A stretch of DNA of 64,000 bases from Necropsobacter massiliensis (GCF_000827595.2 NZ_LN776189.1:186001-250000); one strand, 5' to 3'; positions 49,223 through 59,634 are shown, counted from the stretch's first letter. The notes: generated by a model from the letters alone, not told the origin. Translations and numbers: made by a program.

Positions 49223-50455
49223 TTAAACTCCTCTGTCAGGACTAATCCAAACGGCAAGTTTGGATTTATTTCTAAAGATCGCTTTTGGTATGCCCAAAAG
49301 CAGCGTAACTGTATTCAGTAACCAATAAGCCCATGGATACCAAATACAGGAAATCGCATAACGGATTAATCCTTTCTCATAACGGCTGTCAATATAAATG
49401 CTGCAAATACATTGCATGATAAAGGTAAGAAATAAGACCGAAATATTGGTTTTCAGGAACATGATGTCGATTGGCAAAGGATTTCCCGTTGCGAATTTAT
49501 ATAACGCCGTCAGGCTGAGGCTCAGCAATAAAATTGCCCAAGCGGCGGTGGTGAAATATTCAATATACATCGGCCATAAGCGGCGGTTTCTCAAGCGCCA
49601 AACGCGCGGAAAATATTTGATGATGACTTCCGCGCCACCTTGCGCCCAGCGTAAGCGCTGTTTGAACAGCCCGTGCAGGCTTTCCGGCATCAATACCCAG
49701 CACAATGCTCGCGGTTCGTAGTAAATATCGTAGCCCGAGGTTTGCAGTTTCCAGCTGACGTCAATATCTTCGGTAATCATATTGGTGCTCCAGCCACCGA
49801 TTTGCCGCATGGCGTCTTTCCGAAATAAACAGCATACGCCGGATACGGTAAAAATGGTGCCCATTAGACTTTGCGCCCGTTTAATCAAGCCGATGATGGA
49901 ACTGAATTCCGACACCTGTAGGCGACCGAGTACCGTGCTGCGGTTACGCACGCGGGGATTGCCGGTTACTGCGCCGTATTTCGGGTTGTTTTCCAGTGCG
50001 CTGACCATATATCCGAGCGCGGAATAATCCAGTATGGCGTCGCCGTCAATGCAGGCGACATATTTTCCTCGCGCAATGCTCAGTGCGTTATTTAGTGCGC
50101 TTGCTTTGCCAGCGTTTTCTTGGTGCAGTGGCACGATTCTGGCGTCGGTTTGCGCCCATTTATCGATGATTTCGCCGGTGTCGTCTTTGCTGCCGTCATT
50201 AATAAAAATTAATTCATAGTTGGGATAGTTAAGTTTTAATAAGTGCGGTATGGATTCATCCAGATTTTCCGCTTCGTTATAACAAGGGATCATGACGCTG
50301 ACCATCGGCGCTTGTTGCGGCGTTAAGGTGCGGAAGTTCATTTTCCGTTTCTTCCTTTCGATAAAAAGAAAGTAAATCATGCCGGCGGCAGACCAATAAA
50401 AAGCCATAACTGCCGGGTAGCTGAACACGAATAATCCGAGTATTTCGAGTAGCAT
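49223..50455 (-). CDS. pgaC: Poly-N-acetylglucosamine synthase
   Basis: 410-residue processive family 2 glycosyltransferase in the inner membrane. Seen are one or two N-terminal helices, the UDP-binding FINDGSKDDTGEI, the DXD motif in CIDGDAILDY, the catalytic EDIDVSWKL, the QRLRWAQGG (QXXRW) motif, and three C-terminal helices. It polymerises UDP-GlcNAc into the beta-1,6 biofilm polysaccharide PNAG. Operon order pgaA-B-C-D. Confidence 0.97.
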   Translation of the reverse strand: MLLEILGLFVFSYPAVMAFYWSAAGMIYFLFIERKKRKMNFRTLTPQQAPMVSVMIPCYNEAENLDESIPHLLKLNYPNYELIFINDGSKDDTGEIIDKWAQTDARIVPLHQENAGKASALNNALSIARGKYVACIDGDAILDYSALGYMVSALENNPKYGAVTGNPRVRNRSTVLGRLQVSEFSSIIGLIKRAQSLMGTIFTVSGVCCLFRKDAMRQIGGWSTNMITEDIDVSWKLQTSGYDIYYEPRALCWVLMPESLHGLFKQRLRWAQGGAEVIIKYFPRVWRLRNRRLWPMYIEYFTTAAWAILLLSLSLTALYKFATGNPLPIDIMFLKTNISVLFLTFIMQCICSIYIDSRYEKGLIRYAISCIWYPWAYWLLNTVTLLLGIPKAIFRNKSKLAVWISPDRGV

Positions 50456-50472
50456 TGCAGGTTCCTTAACGG

Positions 50473-52380
50473 TTATTTGGTTAACTCTTTATTCACCGAC
50501 ATATAGGGTTTCATTTTGTTAATATCCGGTTTATTCGTTAGAAAATTGTCCGGATAATAACCGAAGCTGTCTATGCCTTGCTGTTCCAGTAAGGTAATCC
50601 AATGGATTAATTCTTTAACGTCGATATCTTGCCGTGTGCGCCAGTTCACCGACTGAAATTCAAATAACACCTTGTTGAGATTGACGTTTGTGGCTTTAAC
50701 CTGGGTAATTAATCGTTTAAACCAATCATACGCCTGCGCTTTAGAAATCGACTGTTCGTTTTCCATATAGGGCATCGCCATAATGGCAGTGGTATCGTAA
50801 TGTTCGGTGAATGCCACAAAGTTTTGGGCAAACCACGCTTCGGCTTCTGGATTGGTAATCAGTGAGGCGTAAATGTTACGCGCGGTTTTGATATTTTCTC
50901 TGCCGTTCCAGAAATAAGGCGCCAGCGCTGCTTTCAATTCATCTGTGAAGTGAATTAAATCCATCGTTTTGCTATTGTTATGCGCTGTTTGCGGCGCGGC
51001 GGGATTGCCTTCAAAATCGGTTAAAAAGGCGTCGTCATGAAAGAGAATGCCGTTGAATTTGGCGTGAAATGCCAGATCCTGATAGATCGATTTGATCACC
51101 TCTTTATTTTGCTGATTGTACGGCGACAATCTGAGGTAGTGGGCATCGGACGGTCGGTTCGTTCTTGCATCGGTGACATACTGATAGCGCTTGTTTGATT
51201 GACGTAAATCGAACGCCAGCACCGGCATCCACGCATAGACTTTAACCCCAGCACGGGTGCTCAGCTGCCAAGCTACTCGGCTGAATAAATCCGCTTTGAC
51301 CGGCAAATATTTATTCGGAAAATATAATGCTTCGGCGACTCCGTTGCCGTCTTGATCGGCAAAGGCTTGCAAATACACAGTGGTGATGCCGTAGTTATGA
51401 ATGCGTTCGATGAGATCATCGAAGTTTTTCTGTTGCTGCGCGGGATTCGGATCATAAAGGTAGTCCAAATCAACGTGCACGACACGTTGAATATGACTTT
51501 CCTGTTCTTTATTTTGCAGATATTCCGCAATAGTGCCGATGTCCGTTTCCGCATCTAGTAGTAAACGACCCACATATTTATCACCGGCGCGGTTGATTTT
51601 CTTACCGTTTAGAGAAAAATAATGAGTAAAACCGGCTTGTGCGGCAATATCGACCGCGGTTTCGTTAAACTGTCCGTAAGGCCAGACCATTACCCGCGGC
51701 GCTTTACCTGCGCCCGTTTTAATGGCGTTAGATGACAGTGTGAAGTCATTCGATAACCGGGATTTGTATTGTGCCGGTGTTTCATATCGACCGTTTTTAT
51801 AGACCGGGGCGATCACCGCCGGTAACGAACTGCCCGCCGGGTTTGCATTGACGCCGTGGTGCAAATTATGAGTATGCGAGGCAATTTCGACCAAACCGCT
51901 TTGTTGCATTTCTCTGACTTGTTGCCAATTGGTAAATGCCGAGCGCGCCAATTTTGTGTTGCCGTATGCAATCGTCGACCCGGCGGGAGCGTTCAACCAA
52001 CTGGTGACCGGAGCGAAAACTGCCGCATAATTATAGGCTTTCAGTAATGGAAAGATGACGCTGTACATAGTTTCGTAACCGTCATCAAAACTGAGTAGTA
52101 CCGCATTGTCTGGTAAGTCGGCAATGCCGTTTTCGGCGTCGATGATCTGCTGCCAGCTGACAATGTGATAACCGTTGTTTTTCAACCAGTTGAAATGGTT
52201 GATCAGCATTGTCGCCGGAATGGTTTGCGGAAGATAAAATTTTTCTTGCTGCGCCGCGCTTTCATCTATCACGGAATGATATGCCAGCACGCGATATTCG
52301 TTGTTTTTCGCTTGCACGCCGAGAGCCGTTAATGACAGGCAGATGATAGTGAATGCCTGATAAATTTTTTGCCAAAACAT
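50473..52380 (-). CDS. pgaB: PNAG deacetylase/hydrolase
   Basis: 635 residues. A polysaccharide deacetylase domain (about 30-280) has RVLAYHSVID, the metal motif SFDDGYETMYS and the His pair in EIASHTHNLHHG. A C-terminal glycoside hydrolase-like domain (~300-620) has HVDLDYLYDPNP and LFHDDAFLTDFE. It partly deacetylates PNAG in the periplasm for export. The N-terminus (MFWQKIYQAFTIICLSL, cleavage near GVQA) looks like an ordinary signal peptide without a lipobox, unlike the E. coli lipoprotein. Confidence 0.95.
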   Translation of the reverse strand: MFWQKIYQAFTIICLSLTALGVQAKNNEYRVLAYHSVIDESAAQQEKFYLPQTIPATMLINHFNWLKNNGYHIVSWQQIIDAENGIADLPDNAVLLSFDDGYETMYSVIFPLLKAYNYAAVFAPVTSWLNAPAGSTIAYGNTKLARSAFTNWQQVREMQQSGLVEIASHTHNLHHGVNANPAGSSLPAVIAPVYKNGRYETPAQYKSRLSNDFTLSSNAIKTGAGKAPRVMVWPYGQFNETAVDIAAQAGFTHYFSLNGKKINRAGDKYVGRLLLDAETDIGTIAEYLQNKEQESHIQRVVHVDLDYLYDPNPAQQQKNFDDLIERIHNYGITTVYLQAFADQDGNGVAEALYFPNKYLPVKADLFSRVAWQLSTRAGVKVYAWMPVLAFDLRQSNKRYQYVTDARTNRPSDAHYLRLSPYNQQNKEVIKSIYQDLAFHAKFNGILFHDDAFLTDFEGNPAAPQTAHNNSKTMDLIHFTDELKAALAPYFWNGRENIKTARNIYASLITNPEAEAWFAQNFVAFTEHYDTTAIMAMPYMENEQSISKAQAYDWFKRLITQVKATNVNLNKVLFEFQSVNWRTRQDIDVKELIHWITLLEQQGIDSFGYYPDNFLTNKPDINKMKPYMSVNKELTK

Positions 52381-52398
52381 GTGATAAGTTCCCGTAAA

Positions 52399-54828
52399 CT
52401 AAAAATAAATGGAAAAATTCAGGTTTGCGAAATTATTGAATTCCGCCTCGCCGTCGTAGATGTTTTTCTTACGTCCGATTTCATAACTGATACCGGCTTT
52501 TTTGCCGATACGCCATTCGTGCCCATAGCTAACGGACCATGAGTTTTCACCCGCCTCATTGCTTTGACTATAGTGTCCTGCGCCGGCTTTGAGATGGTGA
52601 GTTAATATCAACGCATAATCCATGGGTTGGAGGTAGCTCAGATCCGCGCCGAATTCAATATTGCGGCTGTGCGCCGGGTTGTAATAGGCGGCTGACGGAA
52701 TTTCATCGTTCTTTTGATAATCAAAACGAACACTGTTATTTAATGTCCAACGATCACGTTTATAGGTTTCCATATTTGCCCATAGGAACAGCGAACGGCG
52801 CCGATTACCGTCATCAAATTTCATGAGATTGGCACCGCCTCCCAGTTGCAAACGATCGCTGTAAGTGTATTGCGCGCTGAACGTGAAATCTTTGCTATAA
52901 ATATCCTGATTAATCGCCTTAAGCGGCGTGCCACTGCCGTTTAAATTGCCGCTGAGACTAAAACGCCAGTTGTCGTTAACAGTGTAGTCGGTGCTCAGGG
53001 ACAAGTAGGCTTTGTGGTTTAATCGCGTTCCTTTACCGGCTTCAAGATTGAATTCAATCGGATATAAATTCACTATTGCACCGGCACCGATGCGTTGTTG
53101 TTTTAAGTTTTTCTCCGTGGTCGGCGAATTGTTTTCGAAATAATGTACGTAAGCCTGATGACCGTTTCGGGTTTTTCCCGAATACAGATAATAGTCCTGT
53201 GTAATTTCATTGCTTTGCCCGTCTTTTGGGAAAGTTTTGTGCTGAATGCCGAAAGAACCGGTCAGCCTCGGGGCGCTTAATAAGGCATAGCGTTCGAGTA
53301 GATCGGCGGTATTTTCTTTATCTTGCGGCGAGAAATGCTCAATGATTTCGCTGGCATGTTTCCAATCACCACGGTCAAGTAGAATATTCGCCTGTAGTGA
53401 GCGGTAAAATGCCTGATCCTGCGGACGTAAAAACCGAGCGGCTCGGTTAGTCAGCGCCATCGCATCGTCGTAGTGATAACGCGAACGCTCAATGTCGCTT
53501 AACGCCAGCATTGTCCAAGGATCGCCCGGCGTTTTATCGCGCAAACGAACTCGCAGTAATTCAGCGGCTTGTGGATTGTTTCCGCGCCATTGCAGGAGAT
53601 TTACCCGAGCAAAAAACAGCGTATCGTAGTGATTGTTAGCGATACGATAATTGTGAGTGTAGTCGTTGACAAAAGGCGGTTCGTTAATTTGATTTAAATA
53701 TGCCTCGGCCAATTGAAAATCTCCGGCATCACTTGCGGCATTCACCAGCTTAAACAGCAATGCGCTGCGAACCTGTCGGTTGGTTTGGCGTTCTTGTCGT
53801 TCCAGTTGCTGATAAATCACCAACGCTCGAAACGGCGAACCGCTGCGCAATAAGCTGTCAGCGTAAGCCTCGTTCACATAAGCCGGAAGCGGTGTGCCGG
53901 CGGCGGATAATGCCTCATAATCGGTTGCAACCTGTTTTGCATTGTGCAGCCGTGCAGCCAGCACCAAACGATCCTGCAATGCTTGCCGATAAAGTGCGGT
54001 GGATTTTTGCTGCGTTTCAAGCACTTCACTTAAGCGTTGGTAAGATTGACTCAGTTGTTGTTTTGACGTACCGTTGCCGCGGCTTAAATCGACACTTTCG
54101 GCGTATTCCAGCCAAGCGCGATCTTTAGCGCTGAACAGGGTCGGATACGCCGTTTCGATCCGACGTTGCAACGGATAGAGATGATATTGGGCGGCGAGCC
54201 GATAGAGTTTTACGGCGAGATCATGATTATCCGGCCGCTGTGCCAGCTCTTTTTGCCAGCGTCCCAGTTTGCTGATATCCGATTCCGTGTGATCGGCCAG
54301 ATAATTGATTGCCTCCCGATAGCCGGTATCTTCACCGAATTTGTGGCGGTATAACGCCAGATAGTTTTTAGCTGGCGAATATTGTTCCAACTCCGTCGCC
54401 ACCAGTGCGCTGCCCAGTAAACCGTTTGGATTGGACGGAAATTTTGTGCGCAGCCGTGAATAGAATGCCAACGATTGCGAAAACTGCTTTTCATTACGCG
54501 CCGCTCTGGCGAGATTTTCCAGTTCATTGGCGGAAAAAGTCTGCACATCGCATTGCGGACATACATTTAATGCGCCTTTGAAATTTCCTTGTCGCATTAA
54601 TAAGGCAATCAGGTCATCGCGCACTTTGAGGTCTTTGCTGGCGCGATAAAGTTGCTGAAGCTGATGAATCGCCCGGTCTAATTGCGCATCGCCTTGTCTG
54701 GATAATATAACGATATCTTCACGCTGTTTATCCATCGAAGATAATGGCGCGGCGAGTGAATTCGTTATTTTAAAGCAAGCCAGACACGAGAGCGTTAATA
54801 AACTGACTCTAACGTTAAATTTATTCAT
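52399..54828 (-). CDS. pgaA: PNAG outer-membrane export porin
   Basis: 809 residues: signal peptide with Cys near the end (LTLSCLACFKITNSLAA), a long alpha-helical TPR region (about 40-510) and a C-terminal beta-barrel (about 520-809) ending in the aromatic NLNFSIYF typical of outer-membrane proteins. It binds deacetylated PNAG and passes it across the outer membrane. It is the first gene of the pga operon; 18 nt separate it from pgaB. An 806-nt gap separates its start from the glpK stop codon. Confidence 0.95.
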   Translation of the reverse strand: MNKFNVRVSLLTLSCLACFKITNSLAAPLSSMDKQREDIVILSRQGDAQLDRAIHQLQQLYRASKDLKVRDDLIALLMRQGNFKGALNVCPQCDVQTFSANELENLARAARNEKQFSQSLAFYSRLRTKFPSNPNGLLGSALVATELEQYSPAKNYLALYRHKFGEDTGYREAINYLADHTESDISKLGRWQKELAQRPDNHDLAVKLYRLAAQYHLYPLQRRIETAYPTLFSAKDRAWLEYAESVDLSRGNGTSKQQLSQSYQRLSEVLETQQKSTALYRQALQDRLVLAARLHNAKQVATDYEALSAAGTPLPAYVNEAYADSLLRSGSPFRALVIYQQLERQERQTNRQVRSALLFKLVNAASDAGDFQLAEAYLNQINEPPFVNDYTHNYRIANNHYDTLFFARVNLLQWRGNNPQAAELLRVRLRDKTPGDPWTMLALSDIERSRYHYDDAMALTNRAARFLRPQDQAFYRSLQANILLDRGDWKHASEIIEHFSPQDKENTADLLERYALLSAPRLTGSFGIQHKTFPKDGQSNEITQDYYLYSGKTRNGHQAYVHYFENNSPTTEKNLKQQRIGAGAIVNLYPIEFNLEAGKGTRLNHKAYLSLSTDYTVNDNWRFSLSGNLNGSGTPLKAINQDIYSKDFTFSAQYTYSDRLQLGGGANLMKFDDGNRRRSLFLWANMETYKRDRWTLNNSVRFDYQKNDEIPSAAYYNPAHSRNIEFGADLSYLQPMDYALILTHHLKAGAGHYSQSNEAGENSWSVSYGHEWRIGKKAGISYEIGRKKNIYDGEAEFNNFANLNFSIYF

Positions 54829-55570
54829 AGTTTAAATAAGATAATAAAATGGTTAATAATTTATAAGCGTGTTTGTTAGGATTTAAAATAAATTTTAAAT
54901 TCTATCCCTTGTATAAATAAAACCGTTTATATGTGACAAAAGCGCATTTAAGCTTTATATCGGCGGTCTGATATCAATGTAGTTTTAATATGTTAATACT
55001 CAATTTTATTAATGACTGACTGGTATCAGTTGTTTTTTTTTTGACTGATTTTTAGACTAATTCGGACTAAGGTTCAAACTGCGATTGTTTGATTTAAATA
55101 CTGCCAAATCGTATAACGCTATTTTAGCGTCAAGTTTTGCTGTTTTTGTAAGCAAATGTAAAGCTGCGTAAGTGCGGTGAAAATTTATGTTAATTAATTG
55201 AGGTGATTGTGTTAAAGCCATGTTTCTGTTGGAGTGGATTATTCATGTTTTTTTTAAATAATAGCTGCATTATTATGATGACTAGTTTTTAATATAATTA
55301 ATTCAATCGATTATCAAGATTTTATGGAGTGTTTCTATTGTTTTTAAATAAAGTAATTATAAATAGGTAGAAAAATAAATATCTATGAAAAATGAAAGGG
55401 TGTTTTTTTAGGGGGTTGAATAAAATAATATGTAATATATTCGTCTGCTACAATATTATTAATGCGAATAGGTAATATTGAAATAAAAATTATTTATTTA
55501 GAATAATGATGTTAATTTGGCGAATGAATATTAATCCGTAATGATTCGACAGCAAATATGTAATATGAAG
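54829..55570. other. AT-rich gene-free region upstream of pgaA
   Basis: About 740 nt of strongly AT-rich DNA with many A and T tracts. It holds one uptake signal (AAGTGCGGT, 55170-55178), a near-palindrome ACTGGTATCAGT (around 55019-55030) and no convincing coding frame beyond a dozen codons. It must contain the pga promoter. The composition suggests binding by H-NS-type silencers or regulators, which is inference. Confidence 0.6.
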
Positions 55571-55604
55571 AAAAAACGGTCGCCAAGCATGTAGCGGCCG
55601 TTTT
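55571..55604 (-). terminator. Terminator of glpK
   Basis: 11-bp stem AAAACGGTCGC / GCGGCCGTTTT with one G-T pair and a 10-nt loop, followed on the minus strand by a T run. It begins about 31 nt after the glpK stop. Confidence 0.82.
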
Positions 55605-55635
55605 AAGTACTCAGGTATTTAATTGTGGCGTTTAG

Positions 55636-57144
55636 CTATTCCTCATCCTTTTCCCATTCCAGTGCCCGTTTGACCGCTTTTTTCCAGCCTTTATAGCGAC
55701 GCGTGCGTTTTTCTTCGTTACCGTCCGGAATAAAGGTTTTTTCCACTTCCGCTTTATTGCGCAGTTCGTCGAGATCTTTCCAGAAACCGGTTGCCAAACC
55801 GGCAAGATAAGCGGCGCCCAGTGCGGTAACTTCTTTCACGACTGGACGTTCTACCTTGGTAGCGAGAATATCCGCTTGGAATTGCATCAGGAAATTGTTG
55901 GCAGTGGCTCCGCCGTCAACTCGCAACGATTGCAGTTCGGTACCGGAGTCGGATTGCATCGCTTCCAGCACGTCACGGGTCTGGTAAGCGATAGATTCCA
56001 AGGTAGCGCGCACAATATGATTACGGTTGGCACCGCGCGATAAGCCTAGGATTGCACCGCGTGCGTAAGGATCCCAATAAGGCGCGCCCAAGCCGGTGAA
56101 CGCCGGAACCACATATACGCCGTTGCAATCCGGTACTTTCTGGGCGAAATATTCACTGTCATAACTGTCATGCACGATTTTCAGTTCGTCACGTAGCCAT
56201 TGAATAGAGGCGCCGCCCATAAAAATAGAACCTTCCAGTGCATAAGCCGGTTCACCTTTCGCGTTGCAGGCAATGGTGGTTAACAGCCCGTTTTGCGATT
56301 GTACCGCTTTATCGCCGGTGTGCATTAACATAAAACAACCTGTACCGTAGGTGTTTTTCGCCTGTCCGGCATTAACGCACAGATGACCGTATAACGCCGC
56401 CTGTTGGTCGCCGGCGATACCTGCCACCGGAATACGGACGCCGCCTTTACCGCCGATATTGGTTTGCCCGTAGATTTCGGACGAATTGCGCACTTCAGGC
56501 AGCATTGAACGCGGAATATCCAGAATTTCCAGCATTTTGTCGTCCCATTGCTTAGTGTGGATATTAAACAGCATAGTGCGAGAGGCATTGGTATAGTCGG
56601 TCACATGAACGCGTCCTTGAGTCAGCTTCCATACCAGCCACGTATCCACCGTGCCGAACAGCAATTCGCCGCGTTCCGCTTTTGCTCTTGCGCCTTCCAC
56701 ATTATCCAAAATCCATTTTACTTTTGTGCCGGAGAAATACGGATCTACCACCAGCCCGGTAGTTTTGCGGATATAGTCTTCATAGCCGTCCGCTTTTAGT
56801 TTATCGGTAATATCCGCGGTACGCCGGCATTGCCACACAATCGCGTTATACACCGGTTTTCCGCTCTCTTTTTCCCACACGATAGTGGTTTCACGCTGAT
56901 TGGTGATCCCGATTGCGGCGATGGTATCGGAAGAAATCCCGGCTTTGGCGACGACTTCATTTAGGGTTGAACTTTGCGTTGCCCAGATTTCCATCGGATT
57001 ATGCTCCACCCAGCCGGCTTGCGGATAAATCTGGGTGAATTCGCGTTGTGCGATTTCCACCACGTTGGCGTTATGATCAAGCAATACAGCTCTTGAACTG
57101 GTTGTTCCTTGATCTAACGCAATAATATATTTTTTCTCTGTCAT
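55636..57144 (-). CDS. glpK: Glycerol kinase
   Basis: Phosphorylates glycerol to glycerol-3-phosphate with ATP. 502 residues, standard length. Seen are the FGGY-family ATP start [14 protein letters not shown], the glycerol-contact region [16 protein letters not shown], the second signature VRVDGG-like [19 protein letters not shown] and [16 protein letters not shown]. It is divergent from glpF across 498 nt of shared control DNA, unlike enterics where glpF and glpK are in one operon. Confidence 0.97.
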   Translation of the reverse strand: MTEKKYIIALDQGTTSSRAVLLDHNANVVEIAQREFTQIYPQAGWVEHNPMEIWATQSSTLNEVVAKAGISSDTIAAIGITNQRETTIVWEKESGKPVYNAIVWQCRRTADITDKLKADGYEDYIRKTTGLVVDPYFSGTKVKWILDNVEGARAKAERGELLFGTVDTWLVWKLTQGRVHVTDYTNASRTMLFNIHTKQWDDKMLEILDIPRSMLPEVRNSSEIYGQTNIGGKGGVRIPVAGIAGDQQAALYGHLCVNAGQAKNTYGTGCFMLMHTGDKAVQSQNGLLTTIACNAKGEPAYALEGSIFMGGASIQWLRDELKIVHDSYDSEYFAQKVPDCNGVYVVPAFTGLGAPYWDPYARGAILGLSRGANRNHIVRATLESIAYQTRDVLEAMQSDSGTELQSLRVDGGATANNFLMQFQADILATKVERPVVKEVTALGAAYLAGLATGFWKDLDELRNKAEVEKTFIPDGNEEKRTRRYKGWKKAVKRALEWEKDEE

Positions 57145-57349
57145 AACAAATTCCCCTGTGTGATTTTACTGCAATTATGGATAATCTACCCCGAATCGCA
57201 CCTTAATCCTTAATTTAAGAGTAAATTTAATTTTGAGCTAAAACGAACAAATTACCCGGCTAATGTATTCAAAAACACTCAATATGAAAATAAGCAAATT
57301 CAAAATATTTGAACTCGCTCAAAAAATTTTTTCATTCGGAGAGTAATAA

Positions 57350-57365
57350 TTTGATCCGCCTCACA
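57350..57365. promoter_or_regulatory. CRP-like site in the glpK-glpF control region
   Basis: TTTGATCCGCCTCACA matches TGTGA-N6-TCACA at 9 of 10 positions. It lies about 205 nt before glpK and 280 nt before glpF. Confidence 0.55.
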
Positions 57366-57441
57366 TTTATTCCGCCTATGCGATATAGTACAGTAGCGTA
57401 ATTATATCAAGAAGTTAATATACCTTATTAATTGCAAAAAA

Positions 57442-57457
57442 TGTGATATGCCTAGCA
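57442..57457. promoter_or_regulatory. Second, weaker CRP-like site in the glpK-glpF control region
   Basis: TGTGATATGCCTAGCA has a perfect left half and 3 of 5 matches in the right half. It lies about 185 nt before glpF. Confidence 0.4.
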
Positions 57458-57499
57458 AATTAAGAAAAAACCTTATGAATACTATTGAATTAATTCTTT

Positions 57500-57519
57500 T
57501 TGCTTCGATAATGCTCATT
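57500..57519. promoter_or_regulatory. Possible GlpR operator near glpF
   Basis: TTGCTTCGATAATGCTCATT matches about 14 of 20 positions of the known GlpR pattern (WATKYTCGWW and its complement). Two more half-sites, AACGAACAAA at 57242-57251 and AACGAACAAT at 57561-57570, lie on either side. Apart from these sites and the two CRP-like sites, nothing else is visible in the 498-nt gap 57145-57642. Confidence 0.4.
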
Positions 57520-57642
57520 GCACCGGTAAGAGGTTTAAAAAGAATATTATTTTGGATGAAAACGAACAATTACATTCGCCTCATCACCTTGTGAGTTGTG
57601 ATGAAGCTATATCTTAAATATATTAATTAAGGAGACTCTCTT

Positions 57643-58386
57643 ATGAACGCATATCTTGCCGAATTTCTGGGAACTGCGCTACTCGTACTAATGGGTAATG
57701 GTGTGGTGGCGAATGTCTGTCTGAATAAAACCAAGGGTAACAGTTCGGGTTGGATTGTGATTACTACAGCGTGGGCATTTGCCGTTTATGTGGCGGTGGT
57801 TGTCACCGGGCCGTACAGCGGCGCCCATTTAAATCCGGCGGTCACACTGGGGCTGGCACTGCACGGCAGTTTTGCTTGGGCGATGGTGCCGGGCTATATC
57901 GCCGCGCAGATTGTCGGCGGTGTGCTGGGTGGCTTGATCGTTTATCTATTCTATATTGATCATTTTGCTGCAACCGCAGAGGAAGGTGCCAAACGTGCCT
58001 GTTTTTGTACGGAACCGGCTATTCGCCGCTATCCGAGTAATCTTTTCAGTGAAATTATCGGTACTGTCGTGTTGGTCTCGGTGATTTTCTATATTACCGC
58101 AGGTTCTATCAGCCTGCCGGGGACGGAAATGGAAACACCGATCGGTTTGGGTTCTATCGGTGCGTTGCCGGTGGCGATTTTAGTATGGGCGATCGGTTTA
58201 AGTTTGGGTGGGACTACCGGTTATGCCATTAATCCGGCGCGTGACCTTGGTCCGCGTATTGCGCTGGGTTTTTTAAGCCGCAAGCTGAACACATCGCCGG
58301 ATTGGGCTTATGCTTGGGTGCCGGTTGTCGGACCTTGTATCGGTGCGGCGGTTGCCGCGCTGGGCTATGCGCTGGTGATGGGCTAA
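57643..58386 (+). CDS. glpF: Glycerol uptake facilitator (aquaglyceroporin)
   Basis: 247 residues with six membrane helices and both NPA boxes: SGAHLNPAVTLGL (about residues 62-74) and GYAINPARDLGPR (about 193-205). The Asp after the second box (PARD) marks the glycerol-conducting subgroup. It lets glycerol diffuse in, to be trapped by GlpK. GGAGAC lies before the ATG. It shares its control region with glpK and ends in a long hairpin shared with glpQ. Confidence 0.96.
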   Translation: MNAYLAEFLGTALLVLMGNGVVANVCLNKTKGNSSGWIVITTAWAFAVYVAVVVTGPYSGAHLNPAVTLGLALHGSFAWAMVPGYIAAQIVGGVLGGLIVYLFYIDHFAATAEEGAKRACFCTEPAIRRYPSNLFSEIIGTVVLVSVIFYITAGSISLPGTEMETPIGLGSIGALPVAILVWAIGLSLGGTTGYAINPARDLGPRIALGFLSRKLNTSPDWAYAWVPVVGPCIGAAVAALGYALVMG

Positions 58387-58426
58387 ACCCATAAAAGTGC
58401 GGTTGTTTTTTGCATAGTTTGAAAAC

Positions 58427-58454
58427 AAGAAGGCTTCCGGGAGGAAGCCTTCTT
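58427..58454. terminator. Terminator between glpF and glpQ
   Basis: 12-bp perfect stem AAGAAGGCTTCC / GGAAGCCTTCTT with a 4-nt loop between convergent genes. An uptake signal (AAGTGCGGT, near 58395) precedes it. Confidence 0.82.
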
Positions 58455-58466
58455 ATTGGCGTAAGA

Positions 58467-59549
58467 TTATTTGCGGGATTTCAGGAATTGTACGCCGGTA
58501 TCCGGAAAGTCAGTGAAAACACCGGTTGAGCCTGCTTTAAACAAGGCGTCATACATTTGATTTACATTGTTGAAAAACGGCGGTAAGGCATCTTTGCGTA
58601 CTGTATAAGGATGCAGTTCCAACCCGGCACCGGCAAGTTCGGCGACTAACGGCGTATAGCGAATTGTGCCGCTTTTAGAGGCTTTTTCATCAATCAGCAT
58701 ATACCAGCCGGGGCCGACACCGTCGGCGTAGTTGGCGATTTCCGCCATGGCGCCCGGTTTAAACATCCAGTCATAATCGTAGTTCACCCATTGTCCCTGC
58801 GCATTTTTTTCTTCGCTTTCATGCCAGTCCGTATAGGCGATAAGCTGTACCAGTTTAATGTCCATCCCCAATTGCGGCAGCAGCTGCGTTTTTATTCGTT
58901 TCAATTCATTAAAATCAAATGTTTGCAGATAAACGCGATCGGATTTGTGAGTATAACCATATTTTTTCAGCACGTTCAGGGTTGCCAGCGCAATATCCTT
59001 GCCTTCCCGGTGATGCAGCCAAGGTGCTTTAATTTCAGGATAAATCCCGATTTTCCGCCCGCTGGATTGTTCCAACCCTTGAATGAATTCAATTTCGTCT
59101 TCAAAGGTATGAATCTTGAAATGGGATTTCCACATCGGGAAACGGTTCGGATAAACCTGCACCTGTTTGCCGTTTTCAGTTTTGAAATTTTCCGTCATAT
59201 TCAGCGACTGAATTTCCTTTAACGTGAAATCCATTACATAATAACGTCCATCCTGACGGTGGCGATGCGGAAATTTTTGCGCCACATCGGTTAAACCGTC
59301 CAGAAAATGATCGTGAATCACTACAAGATGGTTGTCTTTGGTCATCGCCAGATCCTGTTCCAGATAATCGGCGTGTTGACCAAATGCCAGCGCTTTGCTT
59401 TCCAATGTGTGTTCGGGTAAATAACCGCTGGCGCCGCGGTGGGCGATAATCAATTTATTTTGATTATCCGCCCTGTCGGTCGTAACTGAATGATGGCAGG
59501 CGGTAAGCAAAGATAAGGCAATCAGCCCACTAAGCAGTTTGAGTTTCAT
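58467..59549 (-). CDS. glpQ: Glycerophosphodiester phosphodiesterase lipoprotein (protein D homologue)
   Basis: 360 residues. Lipoprotein signal with lipobox LTAC (Cys18). The catalytic core is the GDPD TIM barrel with the signature IIAHRGASGYLPEHT, EQDLAMTKD and VIHDHFLD (metal and catalytic His). It hydrolyses glycerophosphodiesters, giving glycerol-3-phosphate for GlpT. The surface-exposed Haemophilus homologue (protein D) also helps acquire choline from host lipids; whether that holds here is inference. It follows glpT on the same strand after 132 nt containing a terminator. Confidence 0.95.
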   Translation of the reverse strand: MKLKLLSGLIALSLLTACHHSVTTDRADNQNKLIIAHRGASGYLPEHTLESKALAFGQHADYLEQDLAMTKDNHLVVIHDHFLDGLTDVAQKFPHRHRQDGRYYVMDFTLKEIQSLNMTENFKTENGKQVQVYPNRFPMWKSHFKIHTFEDEIEFIQGLEQSSGRKIGIYPEIKAPWLHHREGKDIALATLNVLKKYGYTHKSDRVYLQTFDFNELKRIKTQLLPQLGMDIKLVQLIAYTDWHESEEKNAQGQWVNYDYDWMFKPGAMAEIANYADGVGPGWYMLIDEKASKSGTIRYTPLVAELAGAGLELHPYTVRKDALPPFFNNVNQMYDALFKAGSTGVFTDFPDTGVQFLKSRK

Positions 59550-59634
59550 TAGGTTCTCCTTTTTGCGTGATTGGATTGATTAAAAAGTGCGGTTGAAAAT
59601 TGCAGCGTTTTTGGGCTTGTTTTTGCAACCGATT

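Noticed and set aside
55019-55045. Terminator-like palindrome with a long T run upstream of pgaA
   Set aside because: The stem is only four base pairs (ACTG/CAGT), too weak for a terminator; it may be an operator but there is no matching known motif.
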